A stretch of 64,000 nucleotides of DNA. Source: Aaosphaeria pasadenensis (lineage: Eukaryota > Ascomycota > Dothideomycetes > Pleosporales). Location: positions 1,426,001-1,490,000 of the forward strand of contig JAKLMB010000005.1 of NCBI GenBank assembly GCA_022813625.1, given 5' to 3'. This document shows, in pieces, positions 47,922-57,635 of this stretch. A model generated the notes under the pieces. It was not told the origin of the DNA and did no database searches. It worked only from the letters and a program-made list of their open reading frames with translations. Every line of letters begins with the position of its first letter. Positions within the stretch are counted from its first letter, which is position 1. The translations under genes and the position numbers were made by a program.

Positions 47922-48515
47922 TTGATTTCCAATGTTTTGAACATGCAGTTGGTGTTGACGCTGAGGAGGATAAACAACACGTGCACGGTGCAGATGGATT
48001 AGCAAAAGACCGGCACCGAACAAACATGCACCCAATAAGTTACGATTTCCGTCGAATGTCCCAAATTCGAAGCTAATGCGTCGTAAGATACAATAAGCCC
48101 GGGATGTCTTCTCGCATCTCGGAAAGCCAACTCTAAAGCGTTTCCCTCAGTGACCATAGTCTATGCAAACCATTAACGCTAAAACCTAGATATAACTACC
48201 TGCCTAAAAAGGAAGACTATGAAATCCCTCAAACAATGTTCTATTACGTTCAAAGATTTAGTTACCTAAATAAATGCAAGGCTCTGAGACACCCACTACA
48301 GAAACGATATCAGACCGGAGCAAGAAAGCTTCCGGACTTCCTATTGTTAACTTCAATGGGAACACTGTCGCACAATTTTCAATCATCACTTCATCACTTC
48401 AAGTGCAATAGTAAAATGCAATTCATTTGTAACATTGTCTCTCATATCCAGATATGTCGAAATAACCAGATTTCATTATTTTAGCCCTCCTAACTGGGTA
48501 TTTCCAATAAAGATT
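47922..48515. other. Intergenic between protease and precursor genes
   Basis: Both genes run on the minus strand, so this holds the protease promoter and the precursor 3' end. No gene seen. Confidence 0.55.
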
Positions 48516-49124
48516 CTAGTTCTTCTCAGGAGCGGCACCCTCAGCACCTGGGGGAACAGTCCATCCGTGCTGGAATGCTCCCTCACGCTTCTCAGGAGCT
48601 GCACCCTCAGCGCCCGGAGGGACAGTCCAGCCATGTTGAAATGCTCCCTCACGCTTCTCGGGGGCAGCACCTTCGGCACCTGGAGGAACGGTCCAGCCAT
48701 GTTGGAAAGCTCCCTCGCGCTTCTCAGGAGCGGCACCCTCGGCACCTGGGGGAACGGTCCATCCATGCTGAAAGGCTCCCTCACGCTTCTGCTTCTCAGG
48801 AGCCACACCCTCGGCACCTGGAGGAACGGTCCAGCCGTGTTGAAATGCCCCCTCACGCTTCTCGGGAGCGGCGCCTTCGGCACCTGGTGGGACAGTCCAG
48901 CCGTGTTGGAAGGCACCATCTCGTTTCTCAGGAGCTGCACCCTCAGCGCCTGGGGGAACAGTCCATCCATGCTGGAAGGCTCCCTCACGCTTTGCTGGAG
49001 CGGCACCTTCAGCACCTGGTGGGACAGTCCAGCCGTGTTGGAAAGCTCCCTCTCGTTTGTCGTTCGCCACTGGGGCGGCCATGGCCATGGCAGCAAGGGC
49101 CAGAATGACGGAAGCGGCTTTCAT
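48516..49124 (-). CDS. Kex2-processed tandem-repeat secreted peptide precursor (candidate dikaritin-type RiPP precursor)
   Basis: A single exon of 202 residues. A signal peptide (MKAASVILALAAMAMAAPVA) is followed by eight tandem units, each a Lys-Arg pair plus the 20-residue peptide EGAFQHGWTVPPGAEGAAPE. Variants: Asp for Glu at the start of unit 3, Ala for Glu at the end of unit 1, Val for Ala plus an extra Lys-Gln in unit 4; the protein ends EKN. Lys-Arg before every unit is the Kex2 cleavage pattern. Fungal precursors built this way include alpha-pheromones and RiPPs of the ustiloxin/phomopsin/asperipin group, whose peptides are modified by UstYa-type proteins; two such genes lie directly beside this one. 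The DNA copies differ at many third positions while the peptide stays the same. No Tyr or Cys is present in the repeat. Confidence 0.93.
   Translation of the reverse strand: MKAASVILALAAMAMAAPVANDKREGAFQHGWTVPPGAEGAAPAKREGAFQHGWTVPPGAEGAAPEKRDGAFQHGWTVPPGAEGAAPEKREGAFQHGWTVPPGAEGVAPEKQKREGAFQHGWTVPPGAEGAAPEKREGAFQHGWTVPPGAEGAAPEKREGAFQHGWTVPPGAEGAAPEKREGAFQHGWTVPPGAEGAAPEKN
48537..49060 (-). repeat. Eight tandem 66-nt coding repeats
   Basis: The repeat part of the precursor gene, 66 nt per unit (one unit 72 nt owing to an inserted Lys-Gln pair). The unit is a multiple of three, so several other frames on both strands also stay open here; those are by-products. Borders are approximate. Confidence 0.9.
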
Positions 49125-49211
49125 GATTGATGAGAGGATTTATTGAAGGAGGATGTGGGTTTGGTTTGTGGGTGGTGAGACAATCGTGTGAGAAGGCGAG
49201 TATGGAACGAT

Positions 49212-49218
49212 CTTTATA
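49212..49218 (-). promoter_or_regulatory. TATA box (TATAAAG) of the precursor gene
   Basis: TATAAAG on the minus strand about 90 bp before the precursor start codon, a usual distance for a strongly expressed secreted peptide gene. Confidence 0.5.
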
Positions 49219-49607
49219 CTTCCAATGCTCTGGTAAACGATGTCCGTGGACCAATATGTTGGATAAAATACTTCCTATTTCCCTAGACACGAGGCACAAG
49301 GTTCCTCTCGCTGGCGAAGTCGACAGGCCTACGGTGATGCGCGTCCTAACTTCATTAGCGACTGATTGATATGGAGATTCTGTGGGGATTGTTGCAAGTT
49401 GGTTTTGACGTATTGCACCTTCTCTTCCGGGCAATTGCAAACATAACATCTGATACTTGACTGGGATCGGCATGTAGATACGTACGCGAGGTAGAAATAC
49501 GAGTTGCTGTAACTTCGTGTTATAGAACCTATTTGTTATGAAATGGTCCAAGGTCGATGAATCAGACTAAGTTAAATGCTTGTTAACTGCCTTCCCATTT
49601 CATGCTA

Positions 49608-49624
49608 GGAAGTATCGGAAGTAT
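49608..49624 (+). promoter_or_regulatory. Direct repeat GGAAGTATC x2 (candidate regulator site)
   Basis: Two adjacent 9-mers, the second cut by the following sequence only after its last shared base. Inverted copies of GGAAGTAT lie at 49216-49223 and 49268-49275 in the same promoter. Binding protein unknown. Confidence 0.4.
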
Positions 49625-49733
49625 CACGTCAATTATTTCTCTACTCACGCTTCCATTCCCTCAAACTCTCCGTACTTGTGATTTGGATTCGACGGTACTC
49701 TCATTAACCCTTTCTCTTGTTACGGCTATCACT

Positions 49734-50430
49734 ATGGCAGAAGGACGCTTCAAAGATGTTGCATACAATTCGGTCGAGGGAAGTGACAACGACGGCTACG
49801 TAGCGCCGCCTAGACATCAAACCCTACGATCAAAGGCATGGCCTTTCGTCACGGGTGTGTTGACGAGTGTCGCTATCGTGCTAGTTATTGTCGCTGCTAG
49901 GCACATCATTGAGCCTCGACAAAAGACTGCTGCAGAAATCGAAGACGAAGAATGGAACCATTGTGGTCGCTCAAGCAAAGTCGCCATGGAAAAGGGCTGC
50001 GTCATGGAGCCACTCTTCTATGGCTGGATGCCACCGCAGTGTGTGTTCCAGGAGCTCACCACACAATACCCAGTCTTTGAAGACCGAAAATGGTTCAAGG
50101 ACGAGAATATGACCCTTCTAATTTCTAGTGAGTCGCTGTGGAAAGGCGAGCATAATACCATCTATACGGGAAGGTAAGTTCCGGTGACACTAAAAAGTCC
50201 AAAGCAAGTCATTGACATCAATGATTAGATATCATGGGGAGCATTGTCTTTTCCAGTGGCGTAAGCTGCAGTTTGCAATGGACAAACGTATGGAATTTCT
50301 GGACAACAAGACGATCAGTGCACACCACACTGGCCATTGTGCAGATCAGCTCGCCGTAGGTTGTGAAGGCGACCACGATGTCAACACTGTGGGACTTGGC
50401 TTCTATCGGTGTAGGAAGACGGTTTGGTAA
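49734..50430 (+). CDS. UstYa-like (DUF3328-related) membrane protein 1
   Basis: Two exons (49734-50173, 50229-50430; 55-nt GTAAGT...ATTAG intron) give 213 residues. A short cytosolic start is followed by one membrane helix (residues about 36-56, WPFVTGVLTSVAIVLVIVAA), then a lumenal domain with CGRSSKVAMEKGC, the block YGWMPPQC and FEDRKWFKDEN. Two HxxHC motifs are present, HGEHC (149-153) and HTGHC (180-184), the pair that UstYa-type oxidases need for metal binding in the ustiloxin pathway. The overall sequence belongs to a sister branch of classical UstYa rather than to UstYa itself. The likely role is oxidative crosslinking or hydroxylation of the precursor peptide in the secretory pathway. 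It is transcribed away from the precursor from the shared promoter. Confidence 0.8.
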
Positions 50431-51403
50431 GCGCGGAACACTGGGAATAACTAGCAAGATTACAAAATCACAAGTTAAAAATGTTGTATCCTCTTGTTCA
50501 TCACGTAACAAGACAAGGAGTTGGATGTTGCGAGAAGTGCCTCGTATTCGTGTGTACAAACGATAGATACACGTAACTACCTGTAATGCTTACGATTCAT
50601 GTAAATTATATTCGAATGGAGATACGAATTCGTTTTACGTTTGTAGAAGGTGAATTGTGCAATTGTTGAAGTCTCCACAGTTACAATGGTCCAATACCGT
50701 CGTGGGGCCCTATTCAACAACTAACGCTCTGTCGTTTTGTAAGTGTACACACGCTTGAATCGTCTGACTTATCGATACAAGGTGCGAAACAATGCCATTC
50801 CTCTAAGAAACAGTTACAAATTAGATATCAGCCAAGGCGGACACAGACCCTTGCCTCGTATTGTAAATGGTTAATGGACTCAAGCAAGTCTGGGTAGCTG
50901 GCAAGACACGGGAGGGAACTCTTGATTCTGTGCCAATTCCTACCGATGCCGCCAATCTGAATCTAATCATGCAATCGACATCGTATATGGCCGCAAAAGG
51001 TCATTGCTGCCACCTCCACACAGTGGGCTGAATACGAAATACCAACGTTAACCGTCCACGCTAGCAGCTGGCTCGTACCTGCGGGTATTTGTACCCTTAG
51101 AATTCCCGAGAAGCTTGATATTTCGACCGACCGTGGGTATGCACATGTAAATGGGGCTACCGTACCTTACCAGGTCAGGCAGCTGGCCATGTGAAGATAC
51201 CCCAGCTATGGAATCGTAATTGTTATCGTTGGTTCTCGACAAAGGACACCGTTTACGAGACTCCACAAGTCACCATTATTGTCTTCACATGCTTGTTTTC
51301 AGTAGGAACCCTGGCGTCTTTGCAGGCAGAGCGGAGTGTTGTTTTCTTCTTTCCTTTCCTTCGCAATTCTTATGCCATATTTACACATGCATTGGAACAC
51401 AAT
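50431..51403. other. Intergenic within the peptide cluster
   Basis: Leader and promoter of the second UstYa-like gene. The frame of that gene is open from 51191 but without an ATG before 51404. No other gene seen. Confidence 0.55.
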
Positions 51404-52288
51404 ATGAAGGACGAATTGTCAAACACAGGCCTCTTGACCGCCGAGGAGACATCTTGGAAGGAGCAAAAGCCACAGCGACCGAGATGGCATTGGATCGTCG
51501 CACTCGTTTCCTCTCTTCTAATCACTAACTTCCTAACCTTTATTGTCACTTTCAAAACCGCATCCATACCCTATGTTTCTGTTGCCACTCCCCCGAAAGG
51601 AGTGCCGAAGATCCTATCAAAGATTCCAAAGCAACCGGAGCCGAAATTCTTGAACTCGACGTTCTATGATCAGAACGACGACATACTATGGAAACACTCG
51701 TCACACGAAGTCGAGCAGGCTTGGCATAATTTGACTCAGGGTGGAGGCGGACTCCTCATGATATCGAAAGACGACGCTGCGCAGGCCGACATCGATCCCA
51801 AGAGGCATGCGTACTGGAACAATCCAGAGGCCGGCCTAGTAGGTTATCCGGTTGGAATAGAAGTACTTCACCAAGTTCATTGTTTGGTAAGTAGTTTGCA
51901 TACTTTATACATAGCAAAGTATAAAGGAACAACGTGGGCTGATAGGGAACAGAACCTCATACGGGCAAACTTATACTACAATCGTGGGTTTACGGAGAAG
52001 AACTGTGAATACACTGCTTGCGGTGTTCCAGAAGACTACGCACAACTCCACATAGACCATTGCGTAGACTTGATTCGATCTCGTCTCATGTGCACGGCTG
52101 ATGTTGGTATCGTTCCCATGATCTGGCTAGGTGACAAGGGCAGAATCACGGGTGATATGGGTAGAATGCATACGTGTCGCAATTATGATGCAGTGCGACA
52201 ATTTGCCATCGATAATGCCCGAGGAGTGCCGGAGCTGGGTGTGGTAAAGCCAGCCAAGGACGATTTCCGTGTGGACGATTACATATAA
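51404..52288 (+). CDS. UstYa-like (DUF3328) oxidase 2
   Basis: Exons 51404-51886 and 51953-52288 give 272 residues, the usual UstYa length. Seen: a cytosolic start (MKDELSNTGLLTAEETSW), one helix (WHWIVALVSSLLITNFLTFIV, about 28-50), WKHSSHEVEQAWHNL, GVEVLHQ-type block IEVLHQVHCLNLIRANLYYN with HxxHC at 156-160, and QLHIDHCVDLIRSRLMC with the second HxxHC at 194-198. These are the hallmarks of DUF3328/UstYa proteins, which oxidise or macrocyclise RiPP precursors. The 66-nt intron (GTAAGT...GAACAG) is in frame and free of stops, so retention would insert 22 residues right after the first motif; it was called because its removal restores HCLNLIRANLYYNR. It is the third gene of the cluster. Confidence 0.88.
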   Translation: MKDELSNTGLLTAEETSWKEQKPQRPRWHWIVALVSSLLITNFLTFIVTFKTASIPYVSVATPPKGVPKILSKIPKQPEPKFLNSTFYDQNDDILWKHSSHEVEQAWHNLTQGGGGLLMISKDDAAQADIDPKRHAYWNNPEAGLVGYPVGIEVLHQVHCLVSSLHTLYIAKYKGTTWADREQNLIRANLYYNRGFTEKNCEYTACGVPEDYAQLHIDHCVDLIRSRLMCTADVGIVPMIWLGDKGRITGDMGRMHTCRNYDAVRQFAIDNARGVPELGVVKPAKDDFRVDDYI

Positions 52289-53036
52289 TGTACATATAAT
52301 GAACGGCGACGACGGCGACGACGCAAAAATACAAACAATTTCCATCATTTTTCTTTACTTGTATCATGGTGAAGCATAGTGAGTTGACATTCTTATGATG
52401 TCTATGTCATCGCGGAGTTCTGTATGGTCATGACCCTACCTTGAGCGATGATGTAGGGCTCTGTTCAAATGGTACTAGAAGGCTGACTCATTGGCATCTA
52501 TTTGTGACAATGCTACGAGAGGAACACGACACCGGACGAACATTTCGAAAAAGTCGTATGCCTCTGTAGCCGTGATTTCAGATGTCTTGTAGGAAATCAT
52601 TCATTTGTGTTCAGTGTCCTCAACCGAACCAGCTAGGCATTGAGACCAACTTGAAAGCAAGGGAGAAGGCGGGAGATGGAAGGCGTGCATTCGTGACAAG
52701 GAGAAGGTGCGATCACTGCCAGAGTTGAGAATCATCAACGGGCCTAGACCATCGCAATATAGTGAGATTTGAAGATTTGGCGGTATACGTTATTCACTTT
52801 GTAGGCCAATAAATGAGTAAGGACATGCGCAGATTGCAAAGGCATTAGAACGAAGGTCGTCTGTCTATTCTGCTTTTCGAGCATCATATCCAATAAGCAG
52901 GGAATGCACTTCAAAACTTTCTTCCAATAGAGAGTCGACGCAAGCATCGATAATTGATTTTGCTAAGTATGTACTAGGAGCAAAAGATAAAGTATATACA
53001 GTGAACAACCCCTTGCCTGTCTTCGACGTGTTATAC
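52289..53036. other. Intergenic between convergent genes
   Basis: Separates the UstYa-like gene from the AA9 gene; no feature seen. It may mark the right border of the peptide cluster. Confidence 0.55.
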
Positions 53037-53832
53037 CTAGCAGGTGAAGACCTTGGGTCCAGGGATGGTGTATGCCTGAGCCTTGTAGGCATCGTAAGTG
53101 ATACCGGCATCAGTCGCCTTGTAAGCTCCTGGGAAACCGACAAGGCTGGAAGGCTTGGTCGTTCCCGATCCAGTGACCTTGAGCTGATGGCAACCGGGAT
53201 AGAACTGGGCACCGGGGTACTGGTAGGCAGAATGGAGAGCGATGATTTCATGACGGACGAGATAGTAACCTGGAGCAAGGCAAGATGGAATGGTGTAGCT
53301 GGCGACGGCACCGGCCTTCATCAGAGGTGTAGCTCCCCAGACGTTAGAGGTGCCTTGGCGGCCCTCCTCTTTGATCTTGAACCAGACCGCTCTGCTCTAT
53401 GGTTAGCCAGCAACCTATGTTGGTGATGGTCGATGTGTATACTTACGCAGAGCCCGGCATGTAGTCGTTGCAACCGGCATCAGGGCAGCGAGCCATGTAG
53501 GTGATGACAGGACCCACATGGCTATCAGGCCACAGAGTCCATCGAAGGTCAACCTTGGATCCGGCAGCAGCCTCAGCATGTAGAGCAGCGGGCTTTGATC
53601 CATCCGTGCCGTATGCCTTAGCACCGTTGCACTGAACGTCCGCCAATGTGACATCTTCGACTGGACCGTTTCCAGGGATAAGTCGAGAGATACGTTGGGG
53701 AGCCGGGTTCATGTAAGGATCTTGATATGGCTGGTAGAAGGTAAACTCCTTGCCACCAATAGTCGCGTTGTCGACATAGCCATGGGCAGCAGCAACGGCT
53801 ACGAGGCCAAGGGTCTGGAGAATGTACTTCAT
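53037..53832 (-). CDS. AA9 lytic polysaccharide monooxygenase 2
   Basis: Two exons (53832-53447, 53391-53037) give 246 residues. The 16-residue signal peptide (MKYILQTLGLVAVAAA) ends before His1 (HGYVDNATIGG). The second copper ligand lies in DSHVGPVITYMARC, and the distal block IALHSAYQYPGAQFYPGC followed by HQLKV carries the conserved Gln. There is no binding module. The acceptor has two in-frame choices three bases apart (ATAGAG and GAGCAG), changing one Arg before AVWFKI; GAGCAG is preferred by consensus. It differs clearly from the AA9 at 19 kb, so the two are not recent duplicates. Confidence 0.93.
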
Positions 53833-54694
53833 TTTGATTGAGCTTTTTGGATAAAAGAATGACGATCCTGCGTAGAGTGAAGAAGTTACGAGAAGTGAAT
53901 GAATACAAAACGAGTGCAACAAGCTCAAATAAATGAATGGAAGTTTGGTACCGAATGACCTACAGACCGGGAAACGGATGATGAAGATGCATCCTTATAT
54001 AGACCATAAATTGAATTGCATGACCAAAACAAATGAAAGGCTCCTTTTCAGTAGCACATGTACTACTTGGTTTGAAACCAGCGGTGGAAATATTGCTTGC
54101 AGGCGATCATGAACGGAGTAGAATTGATTAAACGAAACACGCTAGGGCTGGATGGTGAGGTCTTGGGACTTTCTGTGAGCGCTAATACGGCGTACGGACC
54201 GATGATATGTGAATGGCGTCTTTGAGGAAAAGTGAGGTAGTATTGCTGGGCAAAGCCATCCACCTATTGTGCTATATGTAGTCACAGGAGGTTAAGAAAG
54301 CATATTTTAGGTTACATGCAGCTTTTACTGTCATTGATCGATTGTCTTAAACACTTTTTGAAGTTGGATTCTTGAAATGAAGGGGATTGGTGGAGCCCAA
54401 GATTCCGTAGTCGTCTCAGATGGTAGATCCCACGTGACCTCTGTCAACCGCTCACTCAGTGAGTTCTCGATGACTGTACGCCGGAATTCTCGCCGTGATT
54501 TTTCCAGATACTCTATCTGATATGATGCCAAACGGAAGGGCCTCCCGGAAGTGTTGTCGAATGCAAGCGTGAAGGTGGTGCCGCATATAAAGTGAAATGA
54601 GATCGAGAGGAAAGCATCCCAGGAATAGGACTTCAGCTTTCCATAGTTATTGCCCTTTGCGGGGTCGCTTCCTCTTTGCCTTTGTACATCCCGG
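53833..54694. other. AA9 promoter and unassigned DNA
   Basis: Contains a TATATAAG box for the AA9 gene. Short open frames without coding character. Confidence 0.5.
53994..54001 (-). promoter_or_regulatory. TATA box (TATATAAG) of the AA9 gene
   Basis: TATATAAG on the minus strand about 160 bp before the AA9 start codon. Called by position and sequence. Confidence 0.4.
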
Positions 54695-55129
54695 TCATTT
54701 CTTCTTGTCGTCTTTCATTGCTCCAAAATCGGGTTCGGCTTCCCACCTCTGCACTCCGTCCGGAATTGGCACGACCGCTGTCCTGCAGAAGATGTGTGTG
54801 GCACCAGTCCAATCTAAGCCTTCGAGAACGCCACCCTTGACTGCGACGACTTTTGGGTCTCCATCTTCAACGACGTGTGCGTGTAGGATGCGGCTACCGC
54901 AGCGGCTGCAAAAGTAACAGTTCTGTTTACGGCCACTGTCGCATGTGCGGGAGAAGTAGGTAACAGCCGGATTTGACTCGTCCAATTTGAAGAATGCGAA
55001 TATTGCAGATGTCCCGAAGGCACTTGCGGATTGTTTGCGGCAATCAATGCAATGGCAATGATAGAGCCTTGTTGGTGTGGGCGTAGGCGTTGTAAAAGTC
55101 ACGGCTCCGCACTGACAGGACCCGTTCAT
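54695..55129 (-). CDS. GFA/CENP-V-type zinc protein
   Basis: A single-exon frame of 144 residues, normal for the family. Zinc ligands are clear: GSCQCGAVTF, CHCIDCRKQS and CSRCGSRI, plus HCHC-type spacing in YHCHCIDC. The Mss4-like fold with this set is the GFA domain, named after bacterial glutathione-dependent formaldehyde-activating enzyme; most fungal members have unknown substrates and probably act on glutathione adducts or related small molecules. The start codon directly precedes the first motif (MNGSCQCG), as usual. The C-terminus is Lys-rich (DDKKK). Confidence 0.88.
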   Translation of the reverse strand: MNGSCQCGAVTFTTPTPTPTRLYHCHCIDCRKQSASAFGTSAIFAFFKLDESNPAVTYFSRTCDSGRKQNCYFCSRCGSRILHAHVVEDGDPKVVAVKGGVLEGLDWTGATHIFCRTAVVPIPDGVQRWEAEPDFGAMKDDKKK

Positions 55130-56079
55130 CTTGGGGTTAGGACTCCGTAGAGTGGGATGTCTAAGTGAAGGGGTAGTCGTCTGTAAGAAACATGTACGAC
55201 CAAAGGAACACCTCGGAGGTTGATGTAAATAGATAGACCCTATGGCATAATTACCGACACGTGCTTCCCCACATCCGGGGCGGGGTTGTCAAGCCTATCT
55301 GGGCACTCTAGGTAGACATGCAATTCTCGAATTGCCGTCCCAGTAGCTCCGAAATCCCAATCCCAATACCAGTACCCATTACCAATGAGCGTATCGAAAC
55401 TGATGCCGGACTATAGTTCTTGCCCCAGGACAGCAGTTTGAGTCAAAATTTCTGTAATGTTGCTCACACCACAACAAAATGTCCAATCCAGAACGTGAAA
55501 GTGTCAGCCTTGTCTTCGGTATAGCCTGAGACAGTATGCTTGTGCTCAGCAAATATGTTTCCTTCAAACAGTGCCTGCTGTGGCATTTGGGGATGCGGAC
55601 AATGCTGAAGTCGAAGACCTGCTAGTCAGAAATGAGATGCTCACCAGTTATGGATGAGAATTCCAAAAAGATTGTGCCCGGTCAAGCCGCATTCACTGTG
55701 ATCAGCGAGAACGATGCAAAAAGATCTGTAACTCTAAGTTGAAACCATTGCCTTGAATGGCTAATACTGGATCGCGTCGCGGGAAAATTGCATCCTTGTG
55801 CTATGCACAACCCATTTCAATGGTGTTAAGAGGCTCTACGGCGCGAATGTTATCTGATATTGATTGATGATGATCACTGATGTAGCGTGAGTTGCATGAG
55901 GCTGAACAGTCGCATTCGAGATCGTGCTGGAAACTTCCACCCTAGTAACTGCTGGAGCTTGATCACGCCAAGCACAAGGGGGACTCGAGCTCATCCCGCC
56001 TATACATACCCCCACCATCGTCATCGACACAACAGCCGTCTGATAATTACAAGAAATCTTCTTCACACAACCAGCAAAG
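55130..56079. other. Divergent promoter region, no gene seen
   Basis: Lies between the GFA gene (minus) and CDC37 (plus). No RNA gene or repeat recognised. Confidence 0.55.
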
Positions 56080-57635
56080 ATGGTCATAAATTACAGCAAA
56101 TGGGTATGAGACGACTAAAGAAACTAGTACACTTGAGTAGTTATTAACACAATGCACAGGACAACCTCGAGCTTTCCGACGACTCAGACGTCGAGGTCCA
56201 CCCCAATGTTGACAAAAAGTCCTTCATTCGCGCCAAACAGGCACAAATCCACCAGGATCGCGAGCGCAGACGGCATCAAATAAAGACTCTCAAGTACGAA
56301 CGCATCATTAACGATGGATTAACACTCCGCATCGACCGCCTTCTCACAGCCCTGAAATCCCACCGCGACAAGCCCAATGCTGCCGAAAACCCCGAGGCCC
56401 TGGTCTTCCAATCGATGATGGAGAGTTCCATGGAAATGTCCGAGGACCGCCCGCCAGAGCCACCAGAGGGTGTGCACACACACATCAAAGACAAACCGAC
56501 GTATCCGCAGATGATGGCGACTATGGTGGATCTGGTGAAGAAAGAGGTCGTGGACAAGGCTAAGGAGGGGGAGAACAAATTGGAGAAATTCATATCCGGA
56601 CTGGACAACGAGAAGGGCCGGGTGGAGGGTCTGCAAAAGGAACTACTTGCTAAGCTAGCGGAGCTTGAACAGGAGGAGAAGCGACATATCACCAGCGATG
56701 ATCTCCGTGAGGGTTTCAGTTATTCCAATGTCAAGAAGGCAGACGAACCTTCGAAACCAGCAGCTTCATCTTCCACCGTTGAGCTACTCAACCCACCAAA
56801 ACGTCCAGAAGCATCTCGATCGGATACCGGACAATCGTCTGGCGCAGATGCAGACGTCGAAGACGGTACCGCCGTCGACGAGGACTCCGTAGAAGCGTCT
56901 CCCCTCGCTCAGGAATTCGCAAGGATAAAGCGCGGCGACTACTACAAGGCCCTCGAATTCCTCCACAAGCACCCAGAAATCCTAGCCGAGCGCGAATCCG
57001 ACGGCCTCCTTGTCGAAGCCTTCAACTCAGAACTCGACCACAAGCCAAAACATGCCCAAAACTGCGTGCATGCTGCACTTCTCCTCCAATACTGCAGACA
57101 GCTCGGTGGAAAGGATGGCGTAGCGCTATTTTTCAAGCGCATCACGACGAAGGATCACCAGGCAAACAAGATGTTCAACGACGACGTTGATAACACGTAC
57201 AGGAGGATAAGAGTGCGCGCCGCTGAGATCTTGAAGGAACGTGCCGAGAATCCAGAATCAGCGGAGGGCGTCGAGCAGATCCAGCTCCACGCCGTAGACC
57301 CAAACACTACTATCAACATTCGTGTACCTGCTGCAACGCCCTCCTCGGAGGACCCAGATGAGCGTGCGGCGGAAGAGGCGAGCCGACAGATCTTCGACAC
57401 ATTCCCTCCCGGGTTGCAAAGGGCACTCGAGAGCGGCAAATTGGATGAAGTCAACAAGGTGCTAGCCAAAATGAGCGTGGACGAGGCGGAAGAGATCGTT
57501 GCTAAACTTGGTGATGGTGGCATGTTGAGTCTCGAGGAGGGTGTCATCGATGCCACGACAGCAGAGGGACAGAAAGCAATGGAGGAGATCGAAAGGACGG
57601 GGAAATTGCCCAACAGTGTTGAAGAAGTGGACTAA
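56080..57635 (+). CDS. CDC37: Hsp90 co-chaperone Cdc37
   Basis: A 24-nt first exon (MVINYSKW) is spliced over 56 nt to exon 56160-57635, giving 499 residues. The start MVINYSKWDNLELSDDSDVE is the diagnostic kinase-binding N-terminus, with a phosphorylatable Ser in the acidic stretch as in the CK2-regulated site of yeast and human Cdc37. A long coiled-coil charged region (IRAKQAQIHQDRERRRHQIK) follows, then the Hsp90-binding middle domain (FHKHPEILAERES-like EFLHKHPEILAERESDGL) and a C-terminal acidic tail. It loads protein kinases onto Hsp90 in the cytosol. An essential housekeeping gene. Confidence 0.95.

Larger units (their letters stand above)
49125..49733. promoter_or_regulatory. Divergent promoter of the precursor and first UstYa-like gene
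   Basis: A 609-bp region between head-to-head start codons. It holds a TATA box for the precursor gene and four copies of the 8-mer GGAAGTAT (both orientations), two of them directly repeated as GGAAGTATC twice. Co-regulation of the two genes is inferred. Confidence 0.6.

Noticed and set aside
48537..49060. CRISPR-like array impression from regularly spaced repeats
   Set aside because: Eukaryotic DNA, contiguous coding repeats without spacers.
48516..49124. Alpha-type mating pheromone precursor
   Set aside because: The KR-repeat layout would fit, but filamentous-ascomycete alpha-pheromones usually carry WCxxPGQPC-like cores with two Cys. Neighbouring UstYa-like genes favour a RiPP. Not fully excluded.
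48435..49130. Long open frames on the plus strand and in other minus frames across the precursor gene (up to 231 codons)
   Set aside because: The 66-nt unit is a multiple of three, so any stop-free frame in one unit stays open in all. Only the -48516..49124 frame has a signal peptide and regular Lys-Arg sites.
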